Below, one piece after another: positions 34,524 through 44,166 of a DNA stretch of 64,000 bases (positions are counted from its first letter, which is position 1; each line of letters opens with the position of its first letter). Both the position numbers and the translations under genes were made by a program. This DNA is from Rhododendron vialii (taxonomy: Eukaryota; Streptophyta; Magnoliopsida; Ericales; Ericaceae). The notes under the pieces were generated by a model. It made no database searches, had not been told where the DNA came from, and saw nothing but the letters and a program-made list of their open reading frames with translations. The stretch lies in the NCBI RefSeq assembly GCF_030253575.1, contig NC_080559.1, positions 32,421,501 to 32,485,500 on the forward strand, read 5' to 3'.

Positions 34524-35546
34524 CTACTCACATACCAAATCACAAGGCCTTTTACACCCATTCGAACCCAAAACACAATGCAAAACCCGAACCTCGCATT
34601 TTGGCGAGATCAATTTCAAGAACATCCTTGCAGTATCCTCTTGCCTCACCGCCGCCCCTTCTCTCTCCACCAACACTCCAGCCACAATCCTCTCGTACCC
34701 ACCGCCCCCGGCTGCCAGGTACGCCACCAACGCTGCCTGCACCGGCCCCAAACTCGGATTATACGCCGCCGATTCCATATAAAAACCCTTATAAATCTCC
34801 CCTTCGCAATCCATTAAAGCCACCCCTGACGGGCACCCACTGTACGGAGCATGCGACTCATTTGCAGCCTCTAAAGCTGCAATTTCCAAAAGCTCATCTT
34901 TTCCATGAGATTTCAAATGCCCGTTACACAAAATTGGATTTTTCGAAGTGGGTAGGGCTTGGATTTGTAATTGCAATCCGTTGTTGTGAGGCTCGAGAAG
35001 AAGAGGGGTTTGTTCGTTTAAAAGATCAAAGGGTCCAAATGGGTACGGCAGGAACGAGATTAGTGGTTTGTAATTAATGGGTTTGTCGTCTTTTTCTCCA
35101 TCCTTGGTGGGTTTTCCGTCTTTTTCTAAATCTTTGGTGAGTTTTTGGTCTTTTTCTTGATCTTGGTCGGACAAGATGAGGATTTGGAGGTCGGCGGCGT
35201 GGCGGAGCTCTTGCAGGAACTGGCGGCAGTGGCCGCAGGGGGCGGCGGAGACGGCGAGCGCGAGGAGGCGGGGGGCGCCGTGGACGGCGAGGTTGGTGAG
35301 GAGGAACTGCTCGGCGTGGACGGAGTGGTGGAGGGGGGCGCCGATGAATTCCAGGTTGACGCCGGTGAAGATGCGGCCGTCGGAGGCCAAGCCGACGGCG
35401 CCGACGTGGTAGTTGGAGATGAGCGGGCGGGCGAGGTCTTGGGCTGATTTGACGAGGGTTGGGAGGAGTTGGAGGAGAGAGAGGTTTGATTGTTGGGCCA
35501 TTGATTCGGCCTCTGCTGCCTCAATCACAAATCTTGGGCCGTTCAT
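34524..35546 (-). CDS. CDA1: Cytidine deaminase
   Basis: An intronless CDS of 340 aa hydrolyses cytidine and deoxycytidine to uridine forms in pyrimidine salvage, probably in the cytosol. The N-terminal catalytic domain has the zinc and proton-shuttle signature: H77-A-E79 in SVHAEQFLL and P-C104-G-H-C107 in APCGHCRQF. SNYHVGAVGLASDGRIFTG precedes it. A second, divergent cytidine-deaminase fold follows (SHAPYSGCPSGVAL, ESAAYNPSLGPVQAAL), as in plant and bacterial dimeric enzymes. Between them, residues about 128-158 form a Lys/Asp-rich linker made of three ~10-residue repeats (EKDxKxTKD), encoded by 30 bp DNA repeats near 35.08-35.16 kb. A longer in-frame upstream reading runs through low-complexity leader sequence and is rejected; the start chosen is MNGPRFVIEAAEAE. 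Confidence 0.95.
   Translation of the reverse strand: MNGPRFVIEAAEAESMAQQSNLSLLQLLPTLVKSAQDLARPLISNYHVGAVGLASDGRIFTGVNLEFIGAPLHHSVHAEQFLLTNLAVHGAPRLLALAVSAAPCGHCRQFLQELRHAADLQILILSDQDQEKDQKLTKDLEKDGKPTKDGEKDDKPINYKPLISFLPYPFGPFDLLNEQTPLLLEPHNNGLQLQIQALPTSKNPILCNGHLKSHGKDELLEIAALEAANESHAPYSGCPSGVALMDCEGEIYKGFYMESAAYNPSLGPVQAALVAYLAAGGGGYERIVAGVLVEREGAAVRQEDTARMFLKLISPKCEVRVLHCVLGSNGCKRPCDLVCE
35075..35165 (-). repeat. 30 bp coding repeat in the cytidine deaminase linker
   Basis: About three units of 30 bp ('tttttct', 'ggt(g/t)(g/a)gttt' pattern on +) encode the Lys/Asp-rich decapeptide repeat. Unit length is a multiple of three, so frame is kept. Confidence 0.8.
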
Positions 35547-35688
35547 TTTTGGTGGATATGGATGTGTCTCTGTTTTTGGATATGTATGGATGTGTATCAG
35601 TTTTTTGTGTGTGTTTGTTTGTGTTTGTAGTGAGAAGGTGGAATGGGGAATGGTTACTTGTTTGATTTTCCTAATAAGAAAGGTTTTT

Positions 35689-35722
35689 AGAGAGAGAGAG
35701 AGAGAGAGGAGAGAGAGGGAGA
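35689..35722. repeat. (AG)n tract in cytidine deaminase leader
   Basis: An AG-rich run lies on + (CT on the coding strand) about 145-175 bp upstream of the start codon, within the likely 5' UTR. Confidence 0.8.
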
Positions 35723-35772
35723 TCCCTGAAAGGTGGAAGGGTGGGGGGGAAGGAGGTTGGAGGGAATGGAGG

Positions 35773-35782
35773 GATATATATA
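35773..35782 (-). promoter_or_regulatory. TATA box of the cytidine deaminase gene
   Basis: The minus strand reads 'tatatatat' about 230 bp upstream of the start codon, followed by a CT-rich leader. Position and composition fit a plant core promoter; the start site is not known. Confidence 0.5.
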
Positions 35783-35997
35783 GGCGATGGGTGGATATGG
35801 AATCTCTGGAGGAGGGAGAGTATTTTGTATTGGAACAAGAGGTGCGTTTTGACAATTTTGGGCCTATATATATAGAATGATTGGAGTAATTTTAATATCT
35901 TTTCTAGCTCAAGTGTTTACATATGCATGTACGATTGTTGTTGGCAGCGGATTTTGCCGAGTTGAGTTTTGTTCACCCTCCACTTAAGAGGGTAAAC

Positions 35998-36142
35998 AAA
36001 ACCTTTCTTTCTATTGGTTGAAATGATGTGGATCCTATCATAAAGTGATGTCATGCTTACCAAAAAGTGTATTGCATGGTAAGCATGACATCATTTTGTG
36101 GTGGGACCCACACTATTTTAACCTATAAGAGAGAGGATTTTG
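35998..36142. mobile_element. Foldback MITE
   Basis: The arms are mirrored: 'aaaacctttctttctattgg' with 'cctataagagagaggatttt', and 'gatgtcatgcttacc' with 'ggtaagcatgacatc'. The loop is about 15 bp. It lies close to a second hairpin. Confidence 0.7.
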
Positions 36143-36156
36143 TTCAAAATTGCACT

Positions 36157-36335
36157 CAATTTTGTCACTCTTTTATTTGTTAACGTCACTCATCTTCTTG
36201 TTTTTATTAGGTGAATTTACTAAAACATCCTTACACTTTATTTGGTATCATAAAGTGCAAAAGGTATTTTAATAAATTTACCTAATATAAACAAGAAAGG
36301 GAGTTGCGTTAATAAATAAGGAAGTGACAAAATCA
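36157..36335. mobile_element. Foldback MITE
   Basis: The arms begin 'attttgtcact' and end 'agtgacaaaat'. Inner arms are 'attaggtgaattta' and 'taaatttacctaat'; the loop sits around 'ggtatc'. It is non-coding. Confidence 0.7.
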
Positions 36336-36794
36336 AATGCCTTGTTGTTTTACCGTACTAATAATATATAGCAGTAGAAAATACGGAGTAGAAAAATTAC
36401 GGTCAAGTAAAAGATTACAATAAGTTTAAATAACTTAAAAATAATGTATCCTTTGTCTTTTGGTTGCCCAATGCTGGGGTTGTGGCGGTTGCCCAAGCCC
36501 GACGGCTTGCGAGACTTACCCCAGCACCAGCCCTGCATAATTGTCAAACTCTAAATAACATATTTATTCCAACTTAGGAGGCGTAAATGTCACCATTCGC
36601 GCGCCTATCAAATTCCACAATAAGGCAGCTAACTATGTGTTGACCAATTCGATTTGTTCATTTGGATGATTTATTCAAAGAATTCTGTACAATATAAACT
36701 GCTCGTGTATCATGAGGACTGAGAGTCTGCCGGCTTAACCCACCATTAATGCAATGTACATCCTGCAATCTAGATAAATAGGCGCGCAATTTCG

Positions 36795-36962
36795 GCTGTT
36801 CAAAAGTGTTTTGTACGATTTGAATTAGAGTTAATCTTTTGTTTCTTACCGGTCAAAGATTAAAAACATATCTCAACCGTTGATTGCCGAAACGGACAGT
36901 TGAAATCGCTCAGCTCTGTAAAGAGCCGTTTTGCAGCAGGTCCATAAATAAGTTTCTCTCAA
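36795..36962. mobile_element. Mutator-like MITE remnant
   Basis: It ends 'ccataaataagtttctctc' and shares 'ctgtaaagagcc', an 'aaccgttgattgccgaaacg' block and 'caaaagtgttttg' with the elements at 45070-46236 and 43975-44115. The left end is unclear. Confidence 0.5.
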
Positions 36963-39084
36963 AAGTGTACAATTCACATCTAGTACTTTTGATTATAGAA
37001 AAGGTTTTGCTGTTGGCACTTAAATCTTAATGACCCATTTGCCCATATACTGTATGCAAGTAGCTTTTGAAAGAGATGAGGAACAATTACGAAGTGATTT
37101 CCATATGTATTTCATTTAACAAGAGGGATCGTTTGTACTTTCTGTTTTTGTTTTTTCTCAATAAAAAGGTGGGCCGAAGCGACCGACCGATGTCGTTGAC
37201 CCTTCTTCAGTCTGACCATGGGAAACCCACCTGTATTGGCATGTCCGGATTTGAGCCATAGCTTTTGTCTAAACTCTTATAGGGAGAGGACAAAATGATA
37301 CCCACTTGTCATTCATATGGTAAGAGTAATAATTTGAAGAGAATCCCGTGCAGTGTCGGCTAATACTACCAGTTAAAATAGGGTGGCTTAAATTTTTATT
37401 TGAATGTGATATTGCTGTCACTTTGCAACAGAGAGGGACAAAAAGGTCTAGTAGGAGTGAGGCAAAAAAAAAACATAAACATGCTGCAAATTTAAGATTC
37501 GGTTTAGACATTTGGATCTCATTAAATTGTTTATTTTGAAAATAGGTAGAAGAAAGGAGTACGTGATGGTACATATAGGGATTAAAGAAGACAATAATGG
37601 TGGGTGTTCGCAAAATATTCGAGGGGCAGATTTTGAGATTCGGTCATGCTATTTAGCTGACAATAAATACTCTAAAAGACAAAAAAAAAATATTTATGTA
37701 TATTTTATACACATTTTAATACATATTCACACATTTACTATTGTGAATATATATTAATAGAATTTTCCTTTGAGATTTTGAGTTTTTAGAAGCTGTTGTG
37801 AGTGTTTGTCAAGAGGCATTATTATTAACAGATTTTGAGAATTTACGGATTAGAAGCTTAAATAGGAAATAAGATTTGATTCCAAAAAAGTTGGATTTGA
37901 GGTGCTTTTCGGACCAAATTTTAGATTTTAACTACTTTGGTAGTTGATTATTAGCATTTTGTAGTAAACTGTACCAGCTTTTACTACCGCGCAATTATAA
38001 ATCCGCAGCTATGGTAAACATGTATACATGTTTGTAATTCTAAAATCTTGAATACGCACCAGAATTTGAAGTTGTAATCTAAAATATGTATCCATTGCTA
38101 TGCAAACACGCTCCATGGCTCTATAAAATCTTGTATGTGGATCGGAGAGTAGACTTTTGGAAGGGAAATGCTAACTAATGACAGGCAAATATTGACTGTA
38201 AATGAAAATAATAATGAAAAAGTGGTGATCAATAGTGTTTTTTAGCACGAGAGACGTGTCTGTAAAAGTACGAAAAAAATTGCTTGGAACCAAGAAATGA
38301 ATGCAATCCCTAAGTTTGTGTGGGAAGAGGCCTGTAAATTTTTATATTTAAATATTTTATGATTTGCTACTGTACTTCAAAAAGTTTAAGACCACCACAT
38401 GGTACCACCGCACGCCGTTTGGGGCCCGGGAAATTTTTTTTAACAAATATCAATAAGTATGTTTTCTAAATTTGTAAAGTTAAAACTACAAAACTTGAAA
38501 TGAGCTCCACACGAGGTACGATAGTCTTACGTGGTGGTCTAGGTTTAAAATAATACAAGGGAAAGAAAAGTAGTTGACCTCTCACATTTTGGGGATACAA
38601 TACAACACATGCAACCCACCAGGGTATCCCATGCACCTCAATTTTCTTTTAATGGTACGTAAATAAATATTTCTCCATCAACTCTATTTATTTATTTAAT
38701 CCTATATGCTGAGCTTTCAGTATTCTTTTCTCAAATATTAAAATGAAACTTGAACTTGCCTGGAAGATACAGAGCAACCTATGGGACTGGATATCTTATA
38801 ATTTAGTTCATTTATATAATCATTCTTTCTTGGGTAAATTGTATGGAAAAATCTCTTTAGAACAAAAGTAGGTGCCTGTGACCAAATTTGCATAGGCAAC
38901 TAGGGGTTGAAAGTTCCAATACATTACACTCTGTGATAGTACTGTTGCCCTCTTTTCTCTTTTTTTTCTTGACGAGATCACGGATTTTCTCATTAAACTC
39001 AAATCAACCAATTACATCTTTAACCAACAGAACTTCTATCTCAGGTGGAATACAACCTGAATTTGAAACAAGATTTCTATTTAT

Positions 39085-39378
39085 GCGTGTTTGGGCGTGT
39101 CTCGGGTCCAATAAAGATAATCGGAGCCGCTCATTTTGTTCAATATATTTTGCTTAAGGTCTTATGTAAAAAATCAGCTCTATCCAACATCGATAAGGAC
39201 ATTTACGAAGCGTCCAAAATTGATAAGGGCATTTTTTAAAGCGATTTTGAACGGTTCGTAAATGCCCTTATCGATGTTGGATGGAGCTAATTTTGTATAG
39301 GAACCTTAAGCAAAATTTATTGAACAAAATGAGCGGCTCCGATTATCTTTATTGGACCCAAGACAGGCCCAAACACGC
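39085..39378. mobile_element. 294 bp foldback element in the LINE
   Basis: The long arms start 'gcgtgtttgggc' and end 'gcccaaacacgc'. They include 'ataaagataatcggagcc' / 'ggctccgattatctttat' and 'ccttatcgatgttggat'. The loop is near 39230-39250. No convincing target duplication was seen. Long terminal inverted repeats suggest a Mutator-like non-autonomous element. Confidence 0.8.
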
Positions 39379-39759
39379 TCTGTATGCGCTATCTGTGCTG
39401 AAGCTGCTGTACCATCAGCATTTCTGACCAAATAAAGGACCAACATCTATCCTTGGCCAATTTCCTAATATCTTCAACCATCGTGCTAACCTCCCAAGGA
39501 CCAGAACTATCTGCATCTGTAACAGCCTTGATCAACTCTAAACAATCCGATTCAAAGATAGCTTGAGACAGATTTGTCTCAAAGGCTGTGGTAACTGCAA
39601 TTCTAAGAGCCCAGGCTTCAATCGAAATAGCTGAATCAGTTGAAATTCTTCCTACTCGCTAACATTAAGTTGTTACACCACTATCTCTAGCGACAACGTC
39701 AAAAGCAGCCAAGCTGCGGAAAGAATTATAATGCTCCATCACAATTAAATTTAATAAAA

Positions 39760-39776
39760 GGGGGGGGGGGGGGGGG
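39760..39776 (+). repeat. G17 homopolymer run
   Basis: Seventeen G are followed by TTGGGGGGGTGGGTGGGTAGG, giving a strong G-quadruplex motif on the + strand. Run length is unreliable in most sequencing data. Confidence 0.8.
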
Positions 39777-39972
39777 TTGGGGGGGTGGGTGGGTAGGTTT
39801 TGGGTTGCATTTCGTGTTCCTCTTTGCTTTCATTGGATTTACCTTAGGAACCATAGACAGAGCTCTAAGAAGACTGTATTTATGGTTTCCTGCGGATTCA
39901 GAGGTTTTCCTTTAAACACAAAAGCATTCCTAGCTTTCCGAATGGCCCAACAAATTCGGGTAACAAAAATCT

Positions 39973-40245
39973 TAGGCCCACAAATCGAACCGAATAGGGG
40001 TAGGAACCGTCCACGAACCCGATTTGTTGGGTCGGGTTCGAGTCAGGTCCGACCAAAAACCGAATTGGTCTTTATCGATTGGTCAGGTCAGGTCGGATAA
40101 GAAACGCACCACCCCAAATCCCGAACCCTGAACCGAAATATGATTTTTTACAAAAATTGAACCCGTACCCATCCAAACCACATGTCCGGCCCCGCCCGAA
40201 ACCCTTCGGGTCGGGTTGGGTAGGCGGGTTTTTTGCACAGGCCTA
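39973..40245. mobile_element. Non-autonomous DNA element with TAGGCC ends
   Basis: It starts 'taggccca' and ends 'tgcacaggccta'. The interior is full of 'gggtcgggtt', 'aaccgaa' and 'cccgaa' motifs typical of a common plant hAT-like MITE group. The target duplication is not clear. Confidence 0.55.
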
Positions 40246-40734
40246 GTAACTACTTCTTCCGTAGGAGATTCTTTAGCCAAATCCCCACATAAAAGATCCT
40301 CCATCCATCTATCAGCGGCAGTAATCAACCCCTCCAAAATCCAGAAAAGATTTTCCACTCCCAAACAAAACTAGTTTCGTGCATGGGCAATGGAATAAGA
40401 TATGTTCCACAGTTTCACCCTTCTCATTGCAAAATTGGGCACAAGGGGGAGGGGGAACACTTGCGTTTAAACAGGTTAGCTTTACAAGCTATCCAGTTTT
40501 TCACCACTTTCCACATAAAGATGCCAACTTTTGGTGGTGTAGGAACATTCCACATTCTGATCCACATCGAATTTGGAATAGAATAAGATGATGAGGCTTT
40601 AGCAGGTAGCATAGAGACACTCCTGTTGCCCTCTTTCTACACCAATCTCTTTTGGATGACTTGTGAAAAATTGCGTTAATTGCTCCAGTTTGTACCCCAC
40701 ATAAAGACTTTCTTAGGTCCATTTCAAATTTACT

Positions 40735-40925
40735 TTGATAATTCAGGTGTTCAGGCCAGTTTATGCACACCTTCATCAATCCTGGACGCCCAACCACAAT
40801 ACTCACTTGCAGCTGAAGAAATTGCTCAGCATGTACTGGCCCCAAAAGAATTGATAGCACCTGTAAAGATTCGAACATGAAACCTCAAAAAGAAGTAAAT
40901 CCCTAATTAAGCCCCAGGTCTTGAC
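40735..40925 (-). mobile_element. tRNA-derived SINE
   Basis: It has the inverted family parts 'tgttcaggccag', 'tggccccaaaag' and 'ttgatagcacc', then an inverted B box ('aagattcgaacatgaaacct') at about 40866-40885. Ends are approximate. Confidence 0.6.
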
Positions 40926-43900
40926 CAGGAGGCGAAACCCCTCGGTTTTCATTCCAAAATTCCTCCCAATTTTCTGAACACATGAACCAAATTAAATTCC
41001 CATATCCTAAAGAATTAGAATCTTTCTTAGCTGGAAATACCTAACTTTGTATCCAAACATCATGACAACACTTTGGCTTTGCACCTTGAGACATCATTGT
41101 CAATGATGAGGTAATTTGAAGGTGGGGTTTTATTCAAAGTTTTCCCTGGGAGATGAAAACCAAATGATAAGAGAAGAAATTGTCGAACTCAATCTTACAA
41201 ATAGACTTGTATGCATGCTTTCATGCCATAAAGCAAAAAAAAAAATTCCCAGATGCAAAGGACATATATATGCTCAAGAACATATGCCCTACTAATTGCT
41301 GTAGTAGGTAATGACATAGTATTGGATTCACGCTAGCTCCAAACCCCCCTTGGCCTGTTGCGTACTCGGTTGCTGCAAGCTTGCAAGCATCGATATGCAA
41401 TTCTCTTCTCTTTATGTACTCTCACATTTGCTGGCGGAATCCAAATTGGATTTATACCCTTTCACCGTCGTCCGTCAAGTCTTTAGAACTTTGTTTATCC
41501 CATAGTCTCCTTGTTGGCCCCTACGTTTACCTACTAATCTATGGTTACAATAATTTTTTAAAGGGTGTTGTTTACTCGTGCTCATCGCTGTAAATTTGGT
41601 CCGAACAAGATGTCAAAAATGCTAGAAAGAACTGCAAATTAGTTTGCGGATAAAAGAAAATGCACAAGTAAGAAGTTAGAAGGGAAAAAAAAAATACACT
41701 TTTTTGACAAGGTTGAAAGATAAAAAACCCATTTTTTTTCAGAAACAAGCAAGAGCTGAAATCAGGAAAAATAAAAAATAAACACCAAATTGTTGTACCA
41801 AGGCTGTCTTGTTGGAGCACAGTTCTGAAAAGGGCCCAGTGATGAGTTCGGCTAGCTGGTTAATTAGGTGTCCTGTTTTCATGCGAGGCCAACAAGAACC
41901 AAAAGGCGAAATAAAAGACAACCCAAAACAGACATCAAAAGCTTGGATTTCAGCGGGAGGTAGTTGGAGGCCAGCTGTTCCTCATCAGCTTGATCTTCTA
42001 GCTAATTGGTAGGAGTAATATCCAGGCTAGAATGGAGAGGTTTTGATGAGTTCAATCATGGCACCCAAGTCGTACTAGACTTGGGTCCCAATTTGTTTGT
42101 GTATAACTTAGGTGTGTCGACATTTAGACTTTTCCCTTTGAGTTTGGCTGTCTTGTATGGAGTAGTTTTTATTGTTTTAAGGGCAAAAAATAATGGGTAT
42201 GCCAACCATCTATGGATAGGTTAGTGGAGGGCCGGAGTCATGATTTTATTCTGTAAACAAAAGATCCCATGAACTTATACTCCTAAGAAACTGCAAAACT
42301 CAAGAATTTCGATAGACAGTATACGTTAATCATAATGAATTTGAGATAATCAAACCGAAGTATGAAAGGCTTAAAGTTTAGGGGACATGAGATAATCCCA
42401 AATAGATTTTAAATAATAAAAAAAAAACTTTTGCTTTGATATTTCAATTTTTTTTTTTGATAATTGAGGAACAACCTTACAGCCGAGTTACTATTGGACC
42501 TGACTGTGCAATCCAAACCTCGGGAGAGACTAGCACGGAATTGGTATTTCATTATTGCTTCGAAGAAACATTAGGACACGGAATTAGTTGGGCTTCGGTG
42601 GTAGCATACGATCCATAATAATCTTCGGAACCCAAAGCCCAAAACTGAGAATACCACGGGATCCATTTTGGGCTGCATTTTGGGCTTCACTTAAATTTCA
42701 CTCGCAGTGTCCACAACAGTGTTTTCTCGTGACCGAACTTAGTTGGACAATACTCGAGCTCGAGTTCATGTAGCCCCTAATTTTTTGCTGGGGCTAAACA
42801 TACTCCTAACATCACTCACGCGTGATAGGACATTAACTTCGGTCACGACGTAGGCAAGGTGAGATCCTCATAGTGTGACGGGGCAATGTTTCTTGAGAGA
42901 GAGGAAGGGGTACCATACCTGCACTTTTATTTTGTGTTCCAATAATATACTGTTTTCTGGTGATCAATTTGGCTACTATTTTTTTACTTATTCTAGATGA
43001 TCAAATTTTTGGATATGCAGCGGATAGACTTACGAAAATTTTATGCTAAGACCCCGATTGGATGGTGGATGAAGGAGGGGGATGAGGAGTTGATGCGACA
43101 CTTTTGACTAAGTTCTTTTGAGGTTTGTGAACCCCATTTACTATAACCAATCGGGACAAACTCATTTGGTCAGGACTCTTTCATCTTACTAGGAAGTCAT
43201 AGTTCAATTTTTCTCATCGGCGTGTAATTATTCTTCCCTTAGCCACTTTTCTTTCTTTCTTTTTTTTCTATCCTATAATGAGTTTATTTCTTTTACTCTG
43301 ATCGATTGAGTTATTCGGCTTGGTTATGTTTTTTATCGTTTGCCATAAAAACACCCTTATTTACCAGGGTACAAAGTCAAGTTTGCCCCAAAAATAATCA
43401 TGGTCTAATGCGAGATCATGGAGCCTATGAAATGTTTAATGCGCGGTTGGTACGCCTGTCTACCTTTACGAATATTAGGAATTTTCTAAAGGCGCCCACG
43501 GCCTATCTATCTAATGTTTAGAATTTTTTTTAAATGGAGTTGATGCGCCTGTCTATCTATTTTGAATATTTAGAAATAAAATTAATCATTGCGTGCCCAA
43601 TTTGAAGAACTTTTTGAGAATCTCTATAAAGCTATAGTTCCCCAAACTCCATCAGTGTGAACAGTTCAAAAAAAAAAAGAAGCATCTCAACAGCTACAAT
43701 GACCCCTCAATTACAAGAATCTAGCACTCCTTCAAAAGTTGATTACTGGAATTGAATTCCATGCTACACCTTTATGCACGTGATAAGAAAAGAATACTTA
43801 CTATATTGAGCAAAGCTAATTGAAAAGGACAATCCAACTTATCTTCTAGTACTTCTTCCCCCCTCCCCCCTTCCCTTTTTTTCAATCTTGATTCCAACTT

Positions 43901-44166
43901 ATCTTCAACTACAAAAATATACACACAAGAGTGGGAAAGACACTTTTACTTGCACCAGAAGAAAATCTAAGAAAAGAGAAAAACTTCTTTACGGAGGGCA
44001 CCGTAAAGAAGTTTTAAGGAGGTGCATCGCGACCGTCCAAAATACTTTTGGACGGTTGCGATTCACCGCTACTGTAAAGAGCTTATTAACGGTCCCGCTG
44101 TGAATAAATATCTATCTCAAGGAAAAATAAGTTTGAGGAAAAGGGGTGCGTTTGGGAACAGCATGA
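40926..44166. other. Intergenic, gene-poor
   Basis: It contains a LINE-type poly(T) tail near 42448-42460 (minus) and a Mutator-family MITE at about 43975-44115. No ORF with family features was found. Confidence 0.4.
43975..44115. mobile_element. Mutator-like MITE (same family as 45070-46236)
   Basis: It starts 'gagaaaaacttctttacgg', ends 'gaataaatatctatctc', and contains 'gaccgtccaaaatac' / 'ttttggacggt' and 'ctgtaaagagc'. It lies just after the tetraspanin stop codon, in its 3' flank. The right border is approximate. Confidence 0.55.

Larger units (their letters stand above)
35783..38955. other. Intergenic with hairpin MITEs
   Basis: Foldbacks lie at 35998-36142 and 36157-36335, and a Mutator-family MITE remnant at about 36795-36962. 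The rest, to 38.95 kb, is AT-rich DNA with no supported gene. Confidence 0.45.
38956..40622 (-). mobile_element. 5'-truncated LINE with zinc-finger and RNase H regions
   Basis: A 14 bp target duplication, 'ctgttgccctcttt', sits at 38942-38955 and 40623-40636. The poly(T) at 38960-38968 is the tail of a minus-strand copy. From right to left it encodes the plant LINE zf-RVT region (SMWIRMWNVPTPPKVGIF, CAQFCNEKGETVEHILFHC), a KARNAFVFKGKPL linker and an RNase H part (AISIEAWALRIAV, FESDCLELIKAVTDAD). The reverse transcriptase is absent. Two foldback insertions (39085-39378 and 39973-40245) and a G17 run interrupt it, so it is long dead. Confidence 0.85.

Noticed and set aside
34601-35447. Long plus-strand ORFs opposite the cytidine deaminase
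   Set aside because: They are shadows of the GC-rich coding strand with biased composition and no family features.
35547-35855. 103-residue upstream extension of the cytidine deaminase frame
   Set aside because: It is low-complexity Ser/Pro/His sequence over the TATA box and AG-rich leader; MNGPRFVIEAAEAE is the natural start.
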